Assembly (NCBI RefSeq): GCF_900637855.1
Contig: NZ_LR134440.1
Coordinates: 124,001 to 188,000, forward strand
Origin: Neisseria animaloris
Lineage (GTDB): Bacteria > Pseudomonadota > Gammaproteobacteria > Burkholderiales > Neisseriaceae
Length of the DNA: 64,000 nucleotides
Direction of reading: 5' to 3'
This document shows, piece by piece, positions 45,183 through 55,951 of the stretch (positions within the stretch are counted from its first letter, which is position 1; every line of letters begins with the position of its first letter). Below the pieces are notes generated by a model, which made no database searches, was not told where the DNA came from, and was given only the letters and a program-made list of their open reading frames with translations. The translations under genes and the position numbers were made by a program.

Positions 45183-46160
45183 TTACAGCAGGTGGGCAAC
45201 GCCTGCTTTTTCTTCTTCCAGTTCTTTCAACGTAATATTGATGCGCTCTTGGCTGAATTCGTCGATTTCCAAACCTTGAACCAGTTTGTATTCGCCATTT
45301 TCGCAAGTAACGGGGAAACCGAACATGGTGCCTTCGGGAATGCCGTAAGAACCGTCAGACGGAATGCCCATCGTTACCCATTTGCCGTTGGTGCCCAACA
45401 CCCAATCGCGAATATGGTCGATGGCGGCATTGGCAGCTGATGCGGCGGAAGACAGGCCGCGTGCTTCGATAATAGCCGCGCCGCGTTTGCCTACGGTAGG
45501 CAGGAATACATCGGCGTTCCATTCTTGGTCGCCAATCATATCTTTTACACTTTCGCCGTTAATGGTGGCGAAGCGGTAATCGGCATACATGGTGGGAGAG
45601 TGGTTGCCCCATACGCACAGTTTTTCAATTTCGGCCACAGGTTTGCCGGTTTTCTCGGCGATTTGGCTTAATGCACGGTTGTGGTCGAGGCGCAGCATGG
45701 CGGTAAAGTTTTTGGCAGGCAAATCGGGAGCCGATTTCATGGCGATGTAGGCATTAGTGTTCGCGGGATTGCCGACAACCAGCACTTTTACGTTACGGTC
45801 AGCAACCTTGTTCAGCGCTGCCCCTTGCACGGTAAAGATTTCTCCGTTGGCTTGCAATAAGTCGGCACGTTCCATGCCTTTACTACGCGGACGCGAACCT
45901 ACCAAAATGGCGATTTGGGCATCTTTAAACGCTTCTTCAGGATTATCGGTAGTGAACATGCCGGCCAGAAGCGGAAAAGCACAATCCTGCAATTCCATCA
46001 TTACACCTTTTACGGCATTCTGAGCTTGGGGCAAATCCAGCAACTGCAAAATAACGGGTTGGTCTTTACCCAGCATTTCACCGCTAGCGATACGGAACAA
46101 TAAAGCATAACCAATTTGACCTGCTGCACCGGTAACGGCAACGCGAACGGGTGTTTTCAT
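45183..46160 (-). CDS. mdh: malate dehydrogenase (NAD), type 2
   Basis: Oxidises malate to oxaloacetate with NAD+ in the TCA cycle. The 325 residues show the N-terminal Rossmann loop [31 protein letters not shown] (substrate Arg), [21 protein letters not shown] and the catalytic His in [12 protein letters not shown]. This is the cytosolic-like, roughly 325-residue form found in Thermus and many betaproteobacteria, not the 312-residue E. coli type. N. meningitidis is generally described as using the quinone-linked Mqo instead, so the gene marks a metabolic difference. AGGAGAA precedes the start. It is divergent from the sdh operon, with a 600-base gap. Confidence 0.95.
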   Translation of the reverse strand: MKTPVRVAVTGAAGQIGYALLFRIASGEMLGKDQPVILQLLDLPQAQNAVKGVMMELQDCAFPLLAGMFTTDNPEEAFKDAQIAILVGSRPRSKGMERADLLQANGEIFTVQGAALNKVADRNVKVLVVGNPANTNAYIAMKSAPDLPAKNFTAMLRLDHNRALSQIAEKTGKPVAEIEKLCVWGNHSPTMYADYRFATINGESVKDMIGDQEWNADVFLPTVGKRGAAIIEARGLSSAASAANAAIDHIRDWVLGTNGKWVTMGIPSDGSYGIPEGTMFGFPVTCENGEYKLVQGLEIDEFSQERINITLKELEEEKAGVAHLL

Positions 46161-46761
46161 ACCAAAATTCTCCTGAATTAGTTGTTTGTGTAAAGAAACG
46201 GTGTTCTGTTGGGAAGCATATTTTCAGACGACCTTAGTTAGCAAGAGCAGTCTTCATAAAACATTGAACGGATAAGTATGCTGTACGAAATATTTGGTTG
46301 TATGTGCAGTAAAACCGGCTTCCGCGTAGAAACCAAGCGTGGGAAACCATGCTACGGCATTTGTAATCATACCAAATTTATTGATAGGGGCAATATTATT
46401 TTGTAGTCGCTTGAAACTTTTCAAATGCAATAAGTCCATATCAATAAGTAAGTATCGGATATAACTATATTATATCGGAAAAAGCTGTTTCTTTTACCTG
46501 TATTTGAAGGTATTGGAAAAATGAATATCGCCTGTTTTTTGGAAAATAACCTGGCAAGGAAGCCGATGAAAGGCTCTTGATTTGTAAGTTTGGTGTTAAA
46601 TTTCATTAAAAAAACCGCTAAAGGGGCTATTCAATATTTGGCAAACCATGTAAATTATGTACTGAAGTAGTTTTGTGTAGCTTGATTTTTAATAAAGTTT
46701 AGGCAAAACACTTCTCGGTTTTGAGAATTTGAGAAAAATACTGTCGAAAGAGGATATTGAA
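46161..46761. other. 600-base divergent control region between mdh and sdhC
   Basis: AT-rich, with a single imperfect DUS (about 46224). It must hold the promoters of mdh and the sdh operon, but I could not choose convincing -35/-10 pairs. Short minus-strand frames at 46254-46439 and 46421-46606 look like chance. Confidence 0.35.
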
Positions 46762-47139
46762 ATGCAGACGAAACAGCGCCCTGTATTCCTTGAACTCCCC
46801 AATATCAGGTTGCCGATACCCGGGATTGTTTCCATTCTGCACCGCATCAGCGGGGTCATTTTGTTTGTGAGCCTGCCGTTATTGCTGTGCTTTCTTAGTG
46901 GCACGTTAAGTCGTGAAGCTGCATTTGAAACGTATCGTGCAGCTGTTTCCAACCCTTTTGTCAAACTTGCTTTAATCGGATTGCTTTGGGCCTATTTGCA
47001 CCATTTGTTGGCCGGCATCCGTTTTTTATTTTTAGACACACATAAAGGTTTGGAACTGCAAACTGCACGTACAACTGCGAAATTGGTATTTGTTGCAGCT
47101 TTGATTTTAACTGTCGCGATAGGAGCATGGTTATGGTAG
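46762..47139 (+). CDS. sdhC: succinate dehydrogenase cytochrome b556 subunit
   Basis: A membrane anchor of complex II, binding heme b and quinone with SdhD. The 125 residues have three hydrophobic helices and the N-terminal signature RPVFLELPNIRLPIPGIVSILHRISGV, with the Ser/Arg/His residues used by the family (HRISG). A second His motif is YLHHLLAGIRFL. The ATG at 46762 has AGAGGAT upstream; the frame extends a further 11 codons back without a ribosome-binding site. It overlaps sdhD by seven bases, the first of several coupled joins in the operon. The operon is a known target of the iron-responsive NrrF sRNA in N. meningitidis; I have not located such a site here. Confidence 0.93.
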   Translation: MQTKQRPVFLELPNIRLPIPGIVSILHRISGVILFVSLPLLLCFLSGTLSREAAFETYRAAVSNPFVKLALIGLLWAYLHHLLAGIRFLFLDTHKGLELQTARTTAKLVFVAALILTVAIGAWLW

Positions 47140-47480
47140 ACCGCAAATTGGCCGGTGCCCATTACGGCTTGCGTGATTGGGCGATGCAGCGAGCAACAGC
47201 CGTGATTATGCTGATTTATACCGTTGCATTTGTTATCTTTCTTTTGTCATTGCCCAACAATTATGAGTCTTGGCAAGTATTTTTCTCCCAAATTTGGGTG
47301 AAAGTATTTACCCAGGTTACTTTTATTGCCGTGCTCCTGCATGCTTGGGTAGGTATCCGCGATTTGTGGATGGACTATATCAAGCCGTTCGGACTGCGCT
47401 TGTTTTTGCAAGTGGCCACTATCGTTTGGCTGGTGTGCTGTTTAGTGTATTCGGTTAAAGTAATTTGGGGTATCGTATGA
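47133..47480 (+). CDS. sdhD: succinate dehydrogenase hydrophobic anchor subunit
   Basis: The second membrane subunit of complex II: 115 residues with three helices. It begins [23 protein letters not shown] and has the heme-ligand His in [19 protein letters not shown] choose the ATG at 47133 because GGAG lies seven bases upstream; the ATG at 47127 is too close to it. It overlaps the end of sdhC, and its stop overlaps the sdhA start as ATGA, so translation is coupled on both sides. Confidence 0.92.
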   Translation: MVDRKLAGAHYGLRDWAMQRATAVIMLIYTVAFVIFLLSLPNNYESWQVFFSQIWVKVFTQVTFIAVLLHAWVGIRDLWMDYIKPFGLRLFLQVATIVWLVCCLVYSVKVIWGIV

Positions 47481-49240
47481 GTTTTCCTGTTCGTCGTTTT
47501 GATGCTGTTATCGTTGGCGGAGGTGGTGCCGGTTTGCGTGCTGCCCTGCAATTGTCTAAGTCCGGTTTGAATACAGCCGTATTGTCTAAAGTTTTCCCTA
47601 CCCGCTCTCACACCGTAGCTGCTCAAGGCGGTATTTCCGCTTCGTTGGGTAACGTACAGGAAGACCGTTGGGATTGGCACATGTATGACACTGTAAAAGG
47701 TTCGGATTGGTTAGGAGACCAAGACGCAATCGAGTTTATGTGCCGTCGCGCTCCCGAAGCCGTAATTGAATTGGAGCACATGGGCATGCCTTTCGACCGC
47801 GTAGAGAGCGGTAAGATTTATCAGCGCCCGTTTGGCGGCCATACGGCTGAACACGGTAAGCGTGCCGTTGAGCGTGCTTGCGCAGTGGCCGACCGTACCG
47901 GCCATGCCATGTTGCATACGCTGTATCAGCAAAATGTACGCGCCAACACTCAGTTTTTTGTGGAATGGACTGCTTTGGATCTGATCCATAATGAAAACGG
48001 CGATGTTGTCGGCGTAACCGCTATGGAAATGGAAACCGGTGATGTTTACATTTTCCACGCAAAAGCCGTCTTATTTGCGACTGGTGGTGCCGGCCGTATT
48101 TATGCTTCGTCAACCAATGCTTTTATGAATACCGGCGACGGCCTGGGTATTTGTGCCCGTGCGGGTATTCCGCTCGAAGACATGGAATTCTGGCAATTCC
48201 ACCCGACCGGTGTTGCCGGAGCCGGCGTATTGATCACAGAAGGTGTGCGCGGTGAAGGCGGTATTCTGCTGAATTGTGACGGTGAACGTTTCATGGAACG
48301 TTATGCACCTACCGTAAAAGATTTGGCTTCACGCGATGTGGTTTCCCGTGCAATGGCAATGGAAATTTATGAAGGCCGTGGCTGCGGCAAAAACAAAGAC
48401 CATGTATTGCTGAAAATCGACCATATCGGTGCAGAAAAGATTATGGAGAAGCTGCCGGGTATCCGCGAGATTTCCATCCAGTTCGCCGGTATCGACCCGA
48501 TTAAAGATCCGATTCCGGTTGTGCCGACCACCCACTATATGATGGGCGGTATTCCTACCAATTATTTGGGTGAAGTGGTTGTGCCGCAAGGCGATGATCC
48601 TGAAGCCGTAGTGAACGGTTTATATGCAGCCGGAGAATGTGCTTGTGCTTCCGTGCATGGTGCCAATCGTTTGGGTACCAACTCCCTGTTAGACTTGGTT
48701 GTATTCGGTAAATCTGCCGGCGACAGTATGATTGAGTATATTAACAAGCAAGACGGCTGGAAAGAGTTGCCCGGTAATGCAGGCGAGCTTACCAAACGGC
48801 GTTTGGATCGTTTGAATAACCAAACCGGTGGAGAGAATGTGGATGAATTGCGTCGCGAGTTACAACGCACGGTTCAACTGCATGCCGGTGTGTTCCGTAC
48901 CGATGCCATCTTAAAAGAAGGTGTGGAAAAAGTATTGAAACTTGCCGAGCGTGTTAAATACACCGAAATCAAAGATAAGAGCCAAGTATGGAATACTGCG
49001 CGTATTGAGGCTTTGGAACTGGATAACTTAATGGAAGTAGCGAAAGCGACTCTGGTTTCTGCCGAAGCGCGTAAAGAATCACGCGGGGCACATGCTTCAG
49101 ACGACCACCCCGAGCGCGATGATGAAAATTGGATGAAACACACGCTTTTCTACACTGCTGATAACAGCTTGTCTTACAAACCGGTTCACACCAAACCACT
49201 TACTGTCGACTACATTGAACCGGCCAAGCGCGTTTACTAA
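47477..49240 (+). CDS. sdhA: succinate dehydrogenase flavoprotein subunit
   Basis: Catalytic subunit of complex II, oxidising succinate to fumarate at the inner face of the membrane. The 587 residues start [24 protein letters not shown]. The FAD loop is GGGGAG (about 14-19) and the covalent-FAD His is at 45 in [31 protein letters not shown] and [18 protein letters not shown] form the substrate and FAD sites. The ATG overlaps the sdhD stop. The four residues upstream in the longer frame (MGYR) are sdhD sequence and are not used. Its assembly factor sdhE lies after sdhB. Confidence 0.96.
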   Translation: MSFPVRRFDAVIVGGGGAGLRAALQLSKSGLNTAVLSKVFPTRSHTVAAQGGISASLGNVQEDRWDWHMYDTVKGSDWLGDQDAIEFMCRRAPEAVIELEHMGMPFDRVESGKIYQRPFGGHTAEHGKRAVERACAVADRTGHAMLHTLYQQNVRANTQFFVEWTALDLIHNENGDVVGVTAMEMETGDVYIFHAKAVLFATGGAGRIYASSTNAFMNTGDGLGICARAGIPLEDMEFWQFHPTGVAGAGVLITEGVRGEGGILLNCDGERFMERYAPTVKDLASRDVVSRAMAMEIYEGRGCGKNKDHVLLKIDHIGAEKIMEKLPGIREISIQFAGIDPIKDPIPVVPTTHYMMGGIPTNYLGEVVVPQGDDPEAVVNGLYAAGECACASVHGANRLGTNSLLDLVVFGKSAGDSMIEYINKQDGWKELPGNAGELTKRRLDRLNNQTGGENVDELRRELQRTVQLHAGVFRTDAILKEGVEKVLKLAERVKYTEIKDKSQVWNTARIEALELDNLMEVAKATLVSAEARKESRGAHASDDHPERDDENWMKHTLFYTADNSLSYKPVHTKPLTVDYIEPAKRVY

Positions 49241-49261
49241 AAAATATAAGGAACACAACAC

Positions 49262-49966
49262 ATGGAAAAGATACGTTTTCAGGTGTACCGCTACAATCCT
49301 GACGTAGATGCAAAGCCCTACATGCAGGATTACGAAGTGGAAATCGAACCTACCGACGTTAAATTATTGGATGCATTGGTTAAATTAAAAGCTGTGGATG
49401 ATAGCCTGTCTTTCCGCCGTTCTTGTCGTGAAGGCATTTGCGGTTCAGACGGCATGAACATCAACGGCAAAAACGGGTTGGCTTGCTTAACCGATATCCG
49501 CGGTTTGAAACAGCCGATTAAATTGCGCCCATTGCCGGGATTGCCTGTTGTTCGCGATTTAATTGTCGATATGACCCAATTCTTCAAGCAATACCATTCT
49601 ATTAAGCCTTATGTGGTAAACGACACTCCAGCACCTGATCGCGAGCGTTTGCAAACCCAAGAAGAACGCAAAGAGTTGGACGGCTTGTACGAATGTATTT
49701 TGTGCGCTTGCTGTTCTACCGCTTGTCCGTCGTTTTGGTGGAATCCTGATAAGTTTGTAGGTCCGTCCGGATTATTGAATGCTTACCGCTTTATTGCCGA
49801 TAGCCGCGATACCATTACCAATGAACGATTGGATAATTTGAACGACCCTTACCGTTTGTTCCGTTGCCATACGATTATGAATTGCGTGGACGTATGTCCT
49901 AAGCATTTAAATCCGACACGAGCGATCGGCAAGATCAAAGAAATCATGTTGAAACGAGCTATTTAA
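49262..49966 (+). CDS. sdhB: succinate dehydrogenase iron-sulfur subunit
   Basis: Passes electrons from the flavin of SdhA to quinone through three clusters. The 234 residues carry the 2Fe-2S motif SCREGICGSDGMNINGKNGLAC (Cys55, 60 and 75) and, in the C-terminal half, CILCACCSTACPSFWWNPDKFVG and CHTIMNCVDVCPKHLNP for the 4Fe-4S and 3Fe-4S clusters. Length and motif order are standard. AAGGAACAC precedes the ATG. It lies 21 bases after sdhA and six bases before sdhE, so the operon continues. Confidence 0.96.
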   Translation: MEKIRFQVYRYNPDVDAKPYMQDYEVEIEPTDVKLLDALVKLKAVDDSLSFRRSCREGICGSDGMNINGKNGLACLTDIRGLKQPIKLRPLPGLPVVRDLIVDMTQFFKQYHSIKPYVVNDTPAPDRERLQTQEERKELDGLYECILCACCSTACPSFWWNPDKFVGPSGLLNAYRFIADSRDTITNERLDNLNDPYRLFRCHTIMNCVDVCPKHLNPTRAIGKIKEIMLKRAI

Positions 49967-49971
49967 TAAAA

Positions 49972-50220
49972 ATGGTGGCTTTTGATGAAACCGCGAAGCG
50001 GAGAATCCGCTTCTTAACCCGCAGAGGTTTGCTTGAGCTTGATATCGTGCTCGGGCGGTTTATGGAAAAAGAATTCCAGAACCTCAATGATGAAGAATTG
50101 TCAGTGTTTGTAGCGCTTTTGGATTTACCCGATCCTGAATTTTTGGCGTTGGTAAACGAAAAAGAAAAAACAGACAATCCGCAATTTAAATCATTGCTGG
50201 ATAAAATCAGGCAGTGTTAA
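49972..50220 (+). CDS. sdhE: SdhE, FAD assembly factor for succinate dehydrogenase
   Basis: A small helical protein (82 residues) that helps attach FAD covalently to SdhA. The RGxxE motif needed for this is seen as RRGLLELD (about residues 16-23), followed by DIVLGRFMEKEF and the acidic LNDEELSVFVALLDLPDPEF of the YgfY/SdhE family. It starts six bases after the sdhB stop without a strong ribosome-binding site of its own, consistent with coupling. Its place right behind sdhCDAB supports the role. Confidence 0.92.
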   Translation: MVAFDETAKRRIRFLTRRGLLELDIVLGRFMEKEFQNLNDEELSVFVALLDLPDPEFLALVNEKEKTDNPQFKSLLDKIRQC

Positions 50221-50275
50221 TAAGACTGCTTGCACATTTCATCACCTTGCATAGAAGAATAAAGGAGCTAAAGAG

Positions 50276-51559
50276 ATGTCTCAATCAATTAAAGTAGCAA
50301 TCGAAGGTAAGGACACCTTGGAACTGCCTGTTTTGAAGGGTACTTTGGGTAACGATGTAGTCGATATCCGTACCTTTACCAAAGGTTCTGGCATGTTTAC
50401 TTTTGATCCGGGTTTTGTTTCAACTGCGAGCTGCGAATCAAAAATTACATTCATTGATGGTGATAAAGGCCAGCTTTATTATCGCGGCTATCCCATTGAA
50501 CAATTGGCCGAAAGCAGTGATTATTTGGAAGTATGCTATTTGTTGATTTATGGCGAATTACCTACTGCCGAACAGAAAAACAAATTCGTTGATACCGTGA
50601 TGCACCATACGATGGTTCATGAACAACTGACTTGGTTTTTCCGCGGTTTCCGCCGTGATGCCCACCCGATGGCCATGATGGTGGGTGTGGTAGGTGCTTT
50701 GTCCGCTTTCTATCAAGACAGTTTGGATATTGCCGATCCGGATCATCGCAAAGTAGCGATTTACCGTTTGATTTCCAAAATCCCCACGATTGCTGCAATG
50801 TGCTACCGTTATTCAAATGGTTTGCCGTTTAACTACCCGAAAAATAATCTTTCGTATACGGCAAATTTTATGCATATGATGTTTGCTACTCCTTGTGAAG
50901 ATTACGAACCTAATCCGGTATTGGTGCGTGCGCTGGATCGTATTTTCATTCTGCATGCAGACCACGAGCAAAATGCATCCACTTCTACCGTGCGTTTGGC
51001 AGGCTCTTCCGGTGCCAATCCGTTTGCATGTATTGCTGCCGGTATTGCCAGCTTGTGGGGGCCGGCTCATGGCGGTGCCAACGAAGCCGTATTGAAAATG
51101 TTGGATGAAATCGGCGATGTATCTAATGTAGCAGCCTTTATGGAAGGTGTGAAAGAGCGTAAATATCGCCTGATGGGTTTCGGGCACCGTGTTTACCGTA
51201 ATATGGACCCCCGCGCCAGTATCATGCGTGAAACCTGTTATGAAGTATTGAATGAATTGGGCTTGCAAGATGACCCGCAATTCAAGTTGGCGATGGAATT
51301 GGAGAAAATCGCGCTCAATGATCCTTATTTTGTCGAGCGCAAGTTGTATCCTAATGTGGATTTCTATTCAGGCATTGTATTGTCTGCATTGGGTATTCCG
51401 GTTTCAATGTTTACCGTTATCTTCGCTTTGGCGCGTACAGTAGGTTGGATTTCGCATTGGCATGAAATGATTAGCGATCCCAATCAGAAAATCGGTCGTC
51501 CGCGCCAGCTTTATACCGGCTCGCCGCGACGCGATTTTGTACCGGTTGAGAAGCGTTAA
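50276..51559 (+). CDS. gltA: citrate synthase, type II
   Basis: Condenses oxaloacetate and acetyl-CoA to start the TCA cycle. The 427 residues match the hexameric, NADH-sensitive Gram-negative type. The beta-rich N-terminal domain begins [19 protein letters not shown]. The catalytic residues lie in [13 protein letters not shown] (His), [13 protein letters not shown] (His) and [11 protein letters not shown] (Asp). AAAGGAGCTAAAGAG gives a strong ribosome-binding site. It lies 55 bases after sdhE, so it may be transcribed with sdh. A hairpin follows the stop, then a gap of about 240 bases before sucA. Confidence 0.97.
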   Translation: MSQSIKVAIEGKDTLELPVLKGTLGNDVVDIRTFTKGSGMFTFDPGFVSTASCESKITFIDGDKGQLYYRGYPIEQLAESSDYLEVCYLLIYGELPTAEQKNKFVDTVMHHTMVHEQLTWFFRGFRRDAHPMAMMVGVVGALSAFYQDSLDIADPDHRKVAIYRLISKIPTIAAMCYRYSNGLPFNYPKNNLSYTANFMHMMFATPCEDYEPNPVLVRALDRIFILHADHEQNASTSTVRLAGSSGANPFACIAAGIASLWGPAHGGANEAVLKMLDEIGDVSNVAAFMEGVKERKYRLMGFGHRVYRNMDPRASIMRETCYEVLNELGLQDDPQFKLAMELEKIALNDPYFVERKLYPNVDFYSGIVLSALGIPVSMFTVIFALARTVGWISHWHEMISDPNQKIGRPRQLYTGSPRRDFVPVEKR

Positions 51560-51578
51560 CTGATTGATTGTTTTAATG

Positions 51579-51615
51579 TCCTACTTGTTTCAGACGGCAT
51601 TTGAAGCAAGTAGGA
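51579..51615 (+). terminator. stem-loop after gltA
   Basis: TCCTACTTG pairs perfectly with CAAGTAGGA; the loop contains TTTCAGACGGCAT, a DUS of the AT form. No strong T-run follows, so it may be a partial terminator or mRNA-end stabiliser. Confidence 0.5.
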
Positions 51616-51800
51616 TTCATTTAAAACAGATATGATTATTGTGTAGTTTAATTACTTTAAAATCAAAGCGGAAAATATTAGCAAACTTAATTTTCAGAGG
51701 GTAGAATGAGTATATTTTCAAGCGACACAGGCTGCGTTTTGAAGATAAATAAGTTCTACTCTTTTAAATTTTCTACAAACCAAAGGCAAAGGCAGAAGCC

Positions 51801-54632
51801 ATGATGGACGATAAACTAAATTTCTCTTATTTATTTGGTTCCAACGCACCTTATATCGAAGAATTATACGAAAACTTTCTTAATGATCCCCAATTAGTAG
51901 ACGATAATTGGAGGCATTATTTTAGTGATCTGGCAGCACAACCCGGTGCGGTAGAAAGAGATGTGGCGCATCGCCCGATTCAGGAGTCTTTTGCTAATCT
52001 TGCCAAAAATAAAGCCACGGCTGCTATTTCGGGAGGGCTGGATGAAACTTTGATGAAAAAGCAAGTAGGCGTGCTGCGTTTGATGTCTGCTTACCGGATT
52101 CAAGGAGTAGGTGCTGCCCGGCTTGATCCGCTCGAACGTATGCCTTCTCGTAATATAGAAGCTTTAGATCCTAAATTTCACGGCTTAAGTGATGCCGATA
52201 TGGCCGTTCAGTTTAGTGTGGGAGAGGGAGATTTTTCCGGTCGGGACAAAATGACCTTGTCGGATATTGTCAGCAACCTGAAGCAAACTTATTGCGGACA
52301 TATCGGCATCGAATATATGTATATCGCCAATACCGATGAGCGTCGTTGGATTAGAAATTATTTTGAAAGCAGTTTGTCCACCCCTAAATTTAATGCTGAA
52401 CAGAAGCGTTATATTTTGAAACAAATTACTGCGGCAGAAACAATGGAGCGCTATTTGCATACCAAATATGTGGGCCAAAAACGCTTTTCTGTCGAAGGGG
52501 GTGAAAGTGCCATCGCGGGTTTGAATTATTTGGTTCAGAATGTGGCAAAAGACGGCGTGGAAGAAGTGATTATCGGTATGGCGCATCGAGGCCGTCTGAA
52601 TGTGTTGGTTAACACTTTAGGAAAAAACCCCAGCGATCTGTTTGCCGAATTTGAAGGTCGTGCTGCGGCGACACTGCCCAGCGGCGATGTGAAATACCAT
52701 ATGGGTTTTAACTCGGATATTGCCACGCCTCACGGCGCAGTGCACGTTACTTTGGCATTTAACCCGTCTCACCTTGAGATTGTTAATCCGGTAGTGCAAG
52801 GTTCGACTCGAGCCAAACAGCGCCGTCGCGGAGAGAACGGCCAAGGGCAGGTATTGCCTGTGTTGATTCACGGGGACTCTGCATTTATTGGCTTGGGCGT
52901 AAACCAAGCAACGTTTAATTTATCGAAAACCCGCGGTTATACAACCGGCGGTACGATTCATTTGGTGATTAATAACCAAATCGGCTTCACCACATCCGAT
53001 ACCCGAGATGTGCGCTCAACAGTTTACTGTACGGATATTGCCAAAATGGTTGAGGCACCGGTGTTCCATGTTAATGGAGATGACCCGGAAGCAGTATGCT
53101 TTGTTGTGCAGGCCGCTTTGGATTACCGTAAGAAATTCCACAAAGATGTTGTGATTGATTTGGTGTGTTACCGTAAGCTTGGTCACAATGAAGGGGACGA
53201 TCCTACATTGACACAACCGATGATGTATAAAAAAGTGTCGCAACATCCGGGCACACGGGCTTTATATGCTGATAAATTGATTACGGAAGGTGTTATTAAA
53301 GCCGAAGAGGCAGAAGGCTATATTCAAGCTTACCGTTCCGCTTTGGATAAAGGCGAGCATGTTGAGCAAACCCGCTTGACCGACTATGAAAGCAAGCATC
53401 GTGTGGATTGGTCTAGATACCAAGGTCAAGATTGGCGTGAAAAAGTGGAAAGCGGCCTGCCTGCCGCCGATATCAAACGTTTGGCTGATAAATTTACCGA
53501 AGTGCCTGAAAATTTTACTTTGCACAATACGGCCAAGCGTGTGCTTGAAGCACGCAAGGGTATGGCTGCGGGCAAGCAGCCGATAGATTGGGGTATGGCA
53601 GAAACGATTGCGTATGCCAGTTTGGTAACCAATGGCACCGGTGTGCGGATTTCCGGCGAAGATTCCGGACGAGGTACTTTCTCCCACCGCCATGCCGTGC
53701 TGCATGATCAAAATCGTGAAAAAAGCGATGACGGTGCTTATGTTCCGCTCCGCCATATGGCAGATGGGCAAGCCGATTTTATGGTTATCGACTCTATTTT
53801 GAATGAAGAAGCAGTCATGGCTTACGAATATGGTTTTGCTTGTTCGGCTCCCGATAAATTAACCATTTGGGAAGCGCAGTTTGGTGACTTCGCCAACGGT
53901 GCGCAAGTGGTTATCGACCAATTCATTTCTTCAGGCGAAACCAAGTGGGGTCGTTTGTGCGGCTTAACGACGATTCTGCCGCACGGTTATGACGGCCAAG
54001 GTCCGGAACATTCTTCCGCACGTTTGGAACGTTGGTTGCAGCTGTGTTCAGAAGAAAACATGCAGATTATTATGCCGTCCGAAGCATCTCAGATGTTCCA
54101 TATCTTGCGCCGCCAAGCACTGCGTTCATACCGCAAACCGTTGGTTATCTTCATGTCGAAACGTTTGTTGCGCTTTAAAGATTCGATGAGTCCGTTGGAA
54201 AACTTTACCGAAGGCTCTGCGTTCCGCCCAGTTATCGGCGATGTGGAAAAACGTGATAACAGCAAAGTGAAACGGGTAATTTTATGTGCCGGTCAGGTTT
54301 ATTACGATTTGGCGGCGGCACGGACGGAGCGTAATTTGACCGATGATATCGCTATCATTCGTCTGGAACAGTTGTATCCTTTCCCATACGAAGAAATAAA
54401 AGTCGAGTTGGATAAATATCCGCAGGTAAAAGAAGTGATGTGGGCACAGGAAGAGCCGCGTAACCAGGGAGCGTTTTATCAAATCCGCCACCGTATCGAG
54501 CGTGTTTTGAATGACTCGCAAAAACTGACTTATGCAGGCCGTCCGGCAAGTGCTTCTCCTGCTGTCGGCTATATGAGCAAACACGTTGCCCAACTCAAAC
54601 AGTTGGTTGACGATGCTATAAATTTGAACTGA
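51801..54632 (+). CDS. sucA: 2-oxoglutarate dehydrogenase E1 component
   Basis: The ThDP-dependent E1 of the 2-oxoglutarate dehydrogenase complex. The 943 residues start with the E2/E3-binding N-terminus (LNFSYLFGSNAPYIEELYENF) and contain HRGRLNVLVNTLGK and VNGDDPEAVCFV (ThDP/Mg2+). Also seen are SGRGTFSHRHAVLHDQ, the DFANGAQVVIDQF region, LPHGYDGQGPEHSSARLERWLQ and a C-terminal APASP-like RPASASPAVG. Two adjacent ATGs (51801, 51804) are possible starts. The region from 51560 to 51800 is AT-rich and probably includes a promoter. It is followed by sucB after a 60-base gap with a DUS-like stretch. Confidence 0.96.
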   Translation: MMDDKLNFSYLFGSNAPYIEELYENFLNDPQLVDDNWRHYFSDLAAQPGAVERDVAHRPIQESFANLAKNKATAAISGGLDETLMKKQVGVLRLMSAYRIQGVGAARLDPLERMPSRNIEALDPKFHGLSDADMAVQFSVGEGDFSGRDKMTLSDIVSNLKQTYCGHIGIEYMYIANTDERRWIRNYFESSLSTPKFNAEQKRYILKQITAAETMERYLHTKYVGQKRFSVEGGESAIAGLNYLVQNVAKDGVEEVIIGMAHRGRLNVLVNTLGKNPSDLFAEFEGRAAATLPSGDVKYHMGFNSDIATPHGAVHVTLAFNPSHLEIVNPVVQGSTRAKQRRRGENGQGQVLPVLIHGDSAFIGLGVNQATFNLSKTRGYTTGGTIHLVINNQIGFTTSDTRDVRSTVYCTDIAKMVEAPVFHVNGDDPEAVCFVVQAALDYRKKFHKDVVIDLVCYRKLGHNEGDDPTLTQPMMYKKVSQHPGTRALYADKLITEGVIKAEEAEGYIQAYRSALDKGEHVEQTRLTDYESKHRVDWSRYQGQDWREKVESGLPAADIKRLADKFTEVPENFTLHNTAKRVLEARKGMAAGKQPIDWGMAETIAYASLVTNGTGVRISGEDSGRGTFSHRHAVLHDQNREKSDDGAYVPLRHMADGQADFMVIDSILNEEAVMAYEYGFACSAPDKLTIWEAQFGDFANGAQVVIDQFISSGETKWGRLCGLTTILPHGYDGQGPEHSSARLERWLQLCSEENMQIIMPSEASQMFHILRRQALRSYRKPLVIFMSKRLLRFKDSMSPLENFTEGSAFRPVIGDVEKRDNSKVKRVILCAGQVYYDLAAARTERNLTDDIAIIRLEQLYPFPYEEIKVELDKYPQVKEVMWAQEEPRNQGAFYQIRHRIERVLNDSQKLTYAGRPASASPAVGYMSKHVAQLKQLVDDAINLN

Positions 54633-54692
54633 ACCATCAATGTAGCCGTCTGAGGAATTTTTTAAGACGACCGCATACTACCGGAGAAAAAA

Positions 54693-55880
54693 ATGATTGT
54701 TGAAGTAAAAGTACCTGTATTGTCGGAAAGCGTGTCTGAAGGCACTTTGATGACTTGGCACAAAAAAGTGGGCGACTTTGTAGAGCGCGACGAGATTCTG
54801 ATTGATGTGGAAACCGATAAAGTGGTTTTGGAAGTTCCCTCGCCGCAAGCGGGTGTGTTGGTTGAAATCGTTGCACAAGACGGTGAAACCGTAGTGGCGG
54901 AACAGCTGTTGGCCAAGATCGACACCGAAGCCAAAGCAGAAGCTTCTGCGCCTGCCGCAGAAACCAAACCTGCCGAAGCTCCCGCCGCCGCTCCTGCGGC
55001 ATCCAAGGCCCAAGCCGGTGTGGCTATGCCTGCCGCTGCCAAACTCGCCGCGGAGAAAGGTGTCGATATTGCTTCCGTGCAAGGTTCCGGTCGTGACGGC
55101 CGAGTATTGAAAGAAGACGTTCAAAATGCTTCTGCAGCACCCAAAGCGGGCGCACCTGCCGCTCCCGTTCCTGCCGGTGTGCGTCCTGAGCAACGTGTGC
55201 CGATGAGCCGCTTACGTGCCCGTGTTGCCGAGCGTTTATTGGCCTCTCAACAAGAAAATGCCATTCTGACTACGTTTAACGAAGTCAACATGAAGCCGGT
55301 AATGGATTTACGCGCCAAATACAAAGAAAAATTCGAAAAAGAGCACGGCGTGAAGCTGGGCTTTATGTCGTTCTTTGTTAAAGCTGCTGTAGCAGCACTG
55401 AAAAAATTCCCGGTTGTGAATGCCTCTGTTGACGGCAACGATATCGTTTACCACGGTTACTTCGATATCGGTATTGCCATCGGCAGCCCGCGCGGTTTGG
55501 TTGTGCCGATTTTGCGTGATGCCGATCAAATGAGCATTGCCGATATTGAAAAAGCCATTGTGGATTACGCCGTAAAAGCCAAAGACGGCAAAATCGCTTT
55601 GGAAGATTTAACCGGCGGTACTTTCAGCATTACCAACGGCGGTACTTTCGGTTCGATGATGTCTACACCGATTATCAACCCCCCACAATCAGCTATTTTG
55701 GGTATGCACGCTACCAAAGAACGTGCAGTTGTGGAAAACGGTCAAATAGTGGTGCGCCCGATGATGTATCTGGCACTGTCTTACGACCACCGTATCATCG
55801 ACGGCCGCGAAGCAGTGCTTACTTTGGTAACTATTAAAGACTTGTTAGAAGATCCGGCACGTTTGTTGTTGGATCTCTAA
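54693..55880 (+). CDS. sucB: 2-oxoglutarate dehydrogenase E2, dihydrolipoamide succinyltransferase
   Basis: E2 core of the complex. The 395 residues have one lipoyl domain (acceptor Lys in [12 protein letters not shown], about residue 43) and an Ala/Pro/Glu linker. A peripheral-subunit-binding domain follows ([20 protein letters not shown], about 111-150), then the catalytic domain, ending [27 protein letters not shown] with the catalytic His in DHRIIDG. GGAGAAAAAA precedes the ATG. A DUS pair, a small lipoprotein gene and lpd follow on the same strand. Confidence 0.97.
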   Translation: MIVEVKVPVLSESVSEGTLMTWHKKVGDFVERDEILIDVETDKVVLEVPSPQAGVLVEIVAQDGETVVAEQLLAKIDTEAKAEASAPAAETKPAEAPAAAPAASKAQAGVAMPAAAKLAAEKGVDIASVQGSGRDGRVLKEDVQNASAAPKAGAPAAPVPAGVRPEQRVPMSRLRARVAERLLASQQENAILTTFNEVNMKPVMDLRAKYKEKFEKEHGVKLGFMSFFVKAAVAALKKFPVVNASVDGNDIVYHGYFDIGIAIGSPRGLVVPILRDADQMSIADIEKAIVDYAVKAKDGKIALEDLTGGTFSITNGGTFGSMMSTPIINPPQSAILGMHATKERAVVENGQIVVRPMMYLALSYDHRIIDGREAVLTLVTIKDLLEDPARLLLDL

Positions 55881-55897
55881 AAAACGATAACTTGGCT

Positions 55898-55936
55898 TTC
55901 AGACGGCCTGAGGGTGTTTTCAGGCCGTCTGAAAAG
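55898..55936. terminator. DUS pair between sucB and the small lipoprotein gene
   Basis: TTCAGACGGCCTG faces CAGGCCGTCTGAAAAG with a short loop. It may lower transcription into the following genes. Confidence 0.5.
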
Positions 55937-55951
55937 AAAATATAGAAGAAT

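Noticed and set aside
46254-46606. Two short minus-strand frames upstream of mdh
   Set aside because: No ribosome-binding site or family; they overlap the divergent promoter region.
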